A stretch of 64,000 nt of DNA from NCBI RefSeq assembly GCF_000614545.1, contig NZ_BAKW01000001.1:388833-452832 (forward strand), read 5' to 3'. This document shows positions 62,649-64,000 of the stretch, piece after piece; within the stretch, counting starts at the first letter, position 1, and each line of letters starts with the position of its first letter. The notes under the pieces are model-generated. The model had not been told where the DNA came from and made no database searches. It was given only the letters and a program-made list of their open reading frames with translations. This DNA is from Asaia platycodi JCM 25414. GTDB taxonomy: Bacteria > Pseudomonadota > Alphaproteobacteria > Acetobacterales > Acetobacteraceae. A program made the position numbers and the translations under genes.

Positions 62649-63330
62649 ATTTCACGAAACAGAGGCACAGGCCACCCTATCGTCAGACGAGCTCGATCCG
62701 ATCGAGCTAGATGACGAGAAAGGCCCGCAGCGGCGCTGCATCGTCACTCGAAAGAGTGGAAACCCCGATGTCATGCTGCGTTTTGTCATCTCGCCTGATG
62801 GCATGGTGGTCCCCGATCTGGCAGCAAAGCTGCCAGGGCGGGGAATCTGGTTGAGTGCCGGGCGGGATGTGCTAGATACGGCGCGGACGCGCAATCTCTT
62901 CTCCAGAGCCGCGCGTCAGCCGGTAAAGGTATCTGAGGATATTGCGCAGGTACTGGTTTCAGGAATAGAAGCGCGGCTGGTGCAGGGGCTTGGCCTCGCG
63001 CGTCGGGCCGGTCAGGCTCTCTGTGGGTTTGTTAAGTGTCGCGAATGGATTGCTGGCGGTAAAGCCGGTCTGGTGATCCAGGGATCGGGCGGAAGCCCGG
63101 ATGAGTTGCGGCGTCTGATATCGGGAAATAATAAACTTCCGGTACTGACGTTACCGGCCCAGATGCTCGCGACGGCATTCGGGCGGGAACATGCGGTCTA
63201 TGTTGTGATAGCGCCAGGGGCGCTCGCGCAGCGTCTGATGGCTGAGCATGAACGATTTTTGGGGCTGACCGATGGGTTGGTTCCTGAGCCGCCTACTGAG
63301 CGGCTCGCACGGGAACAGGCAGGTATATGA
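62596..63330 (+). CDS. ylxR: YlxR (DUF448) domain fused to L7Ae-like RNA-binding domain
   Basis: About 244 aa. The YlxR domain has RRCIVTRKSG, MLRFVISPDGMVVPDLAAKLPGRGIWLSA (about 45-90), and the C-terminal half is an L7Ae/YlxQ-like fold (GLARRAGQALCGFVKCREWIAGGKAGLVIQ). Two-domain YlxR proteins are usual between nusA and infB in alphaproteobacteria; YlxR (RnpM) is reported to bind RNase P RNA in Firmicutes. The start is not clear: ATG 62596 overlaps the nusA end by 53 bp, and no better start lies nearer. Its stop overlaps the infB ATG. Confidence 0.85.
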   Translation: MVSRKSSPPRKGRLPTSEFHETEAQATLSSDELDPIELDDEKGPQRRCIVTRKSGNPDVMLRFVISPDGMVVPDLAAKLPGRGIWLSAGRDVLDTARTRNLFSRAARQPVKVSEDIAQVLVSGIEARLVQGLGLARRAGQALCGFVKCREWIAGGKAGLVIQGSGGSPDELRRLISGNNKLPVLTLPAQMLATAFGREHAVYVVIAPGALAQRLMAEHERFLGLTDGLVPEPPTERLAREQAGI

Positions 63331-64000
63331 GCGAAGGCAACGAACGGAACCAGGGCACTCAGGCTCAGGGCGGCCAGACAGAAGGCCAGAATGTCCAGGA
63401 TCAGGGCGCCAGGCTCAGGGTGACCAGGGTAAGGGACGTCTGTCCCTGCGTCCGGGCGGGCGCATGGAACTCGGGCGGACGGTAGACGCAGGATCAGTGC
63501 GTCAGAGCTTCAGCCATGGCCGCTCGAAAGTGGTCCAGGTGGAAGTGCGCAAGAAGCGCGAGACGAATGAGCGCAAGGATGGTCGTGGGGCAGCGGGTGG
63601 CCGTGGTGGCCGCGCCGGTGCCGGTCGCGCCCTGACGCCCGCCGAACTCGCGATTCGCCAGCGCGTGCTTGAAGAGCAGCGCAAGGAAGCCGCTCGCGAA
63701 GCGGCGCGTATCGAAGAAGAAAAGATCCGCATTCTTTCCGCCGCTGAAGAAGCGAAGCGTGAAGAAGAGGCGCGTGCCGAGGCCGTGGCGCGTGAGGCCG
63801 AGATGGCTCGCGAGGCGGAAGAGCATGAGCGCCAGATGGCCGCTGCTGCCGAAGATCAGGCGAAGCAGGAGGCTCTCGAAGAACAACGCAAGATTCGTGT
63901 CGCCGAGCGTGAGCGCGAGGAAGCGGCACGCCGCGCCCCGCTCGAGGCCGCTGAGACGGCCCGTCGCTCTGGCGGTGTGCAGCTCGCTGCGCCGATGGAG
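63327..64000 (+). CDS. infB: Translation initiation factor IF-2, N-terminal part (runs off window; frameshifted)
   Basis: Starts at ATG 63327 in an ATGA overlap with ylxR. The first residues MSEGNERNQGTQAQGGQTEGQN are Gln/Gly-rich. One C missing near 63408 shifts the frame; it then continues GRLSLRPGGRMELGRTVDAGSVRQSFSHGRSKVVQVEVRKKR, the IF2-associated N-terminal domain. A long, highly charged Arg/Glu/Ala helix follows (EAAREAARIEEEKIR and on) to the window end. The G domain is not reached. Confidence 0.93.

Noticed and set aside
1..64000. tRNA, rRNA, CRISPR arrays and intact insertion sequences
   Set aside because: I looked for T-loop-like motifs, regularly spaced repeats and transposase motifs with terminal repeats and recognised none; a dedicated covariance-model search would be decisive.

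Overview
This is a bacterial chromosome segment, most likely from an acetic acid bacterium (Acetobacteraceae). The pointers are the gene repertoire and order (rimP-nusA-ylxR-infB, aroQ-accB-accC, ccmAB next to acnA), moderately high GC, an AldB/ExaC-type aldehyde dehydrogenase, a Hint_2 surface-type protein and a periplasmic S10 peptidase. Genus was not determined. I recognised no tRNA, rRNA, CRISPR array or intact insertion sequence.

Sequence quality matters when reading this annotation. About half of the recognisable genes, including essential ones (acnA, accB, infB, ccmA), are interrupted by frameshifts. Nearly every one I worked through is repaired by adding a single G or C, usually in a G or C run. 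I therefore treat them as under-called bases and annotate whole genes across them, with the lesion noted. The truncated S10 copy at 33.6-33.9 kb is a real gene fragment.

Layout. (1) 0-13.1 kb: an N-acetylglucosamine/chitin-oligosaccharide utilisation locus. It has a FucP-type sugar permease, a ROK kinase, a NagC-like ROK repressor, CutC, GH20 beta-hexosaminidase, NagB deaminase, a TonB-dependent receptor, a BadF-type kinase and a GH3 glycosidase. AT-rich dyads near several promoters look like operators of the ROK repressor. (2) 13.4-21.5 kb: a nitrilase-family amidase, an aldehyde dehydrogenase, a Hint-domain protein with two tandem N-terminal repeats, a LysR regulator and a periplasmic S10 peptidase. 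(3) 21.6-30.2 kb: choline-to-betaine genes betI-betB-betA with two outer-membrane barrel genes downstream, and divergent BCCT transporter betT. (4) 30.3-42.9 kb: a LysR-type regulator with a duplicated HTH divergent from GTP-dependent PEP carboxykinase, the S10 fragment, a possible CdiI-like orphan, the maeA-fumC operon, a P1 peptidase, a group IV decarboxylase and a YihY-family membrane protein.

(5) 43-56.8 kb: rlpA, aroQ-accB-accC-NIPSNAP, a tricorn-type S41 protease, ccmA-ccmB, acnA, and an amino-acid ABC system with a binding protein fused to its permease. (6) 57.3-60.2 kb: a three-gene operon of unknown function (TM protein, membrane-anchored single-ring Hsp100/ClpB-D2-like AAA+ ATPase, TM protein). 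This is my strongest candidate for an undescribed system. (7) 60.4-64 kb: the rimP-nusA-ylxR-infB transcription/translation operon, with a terminator-like hairpin abutting the rimP start. infB runs off the window.

Functionally the window joins hexosamine scavenging (outer-membrane receptor, periplasmic hydrolases, permease, kinases, deaminase) and osmoprotectant synthesis to the PEP/malate/fumarate and citrate nodes of central metabolism.
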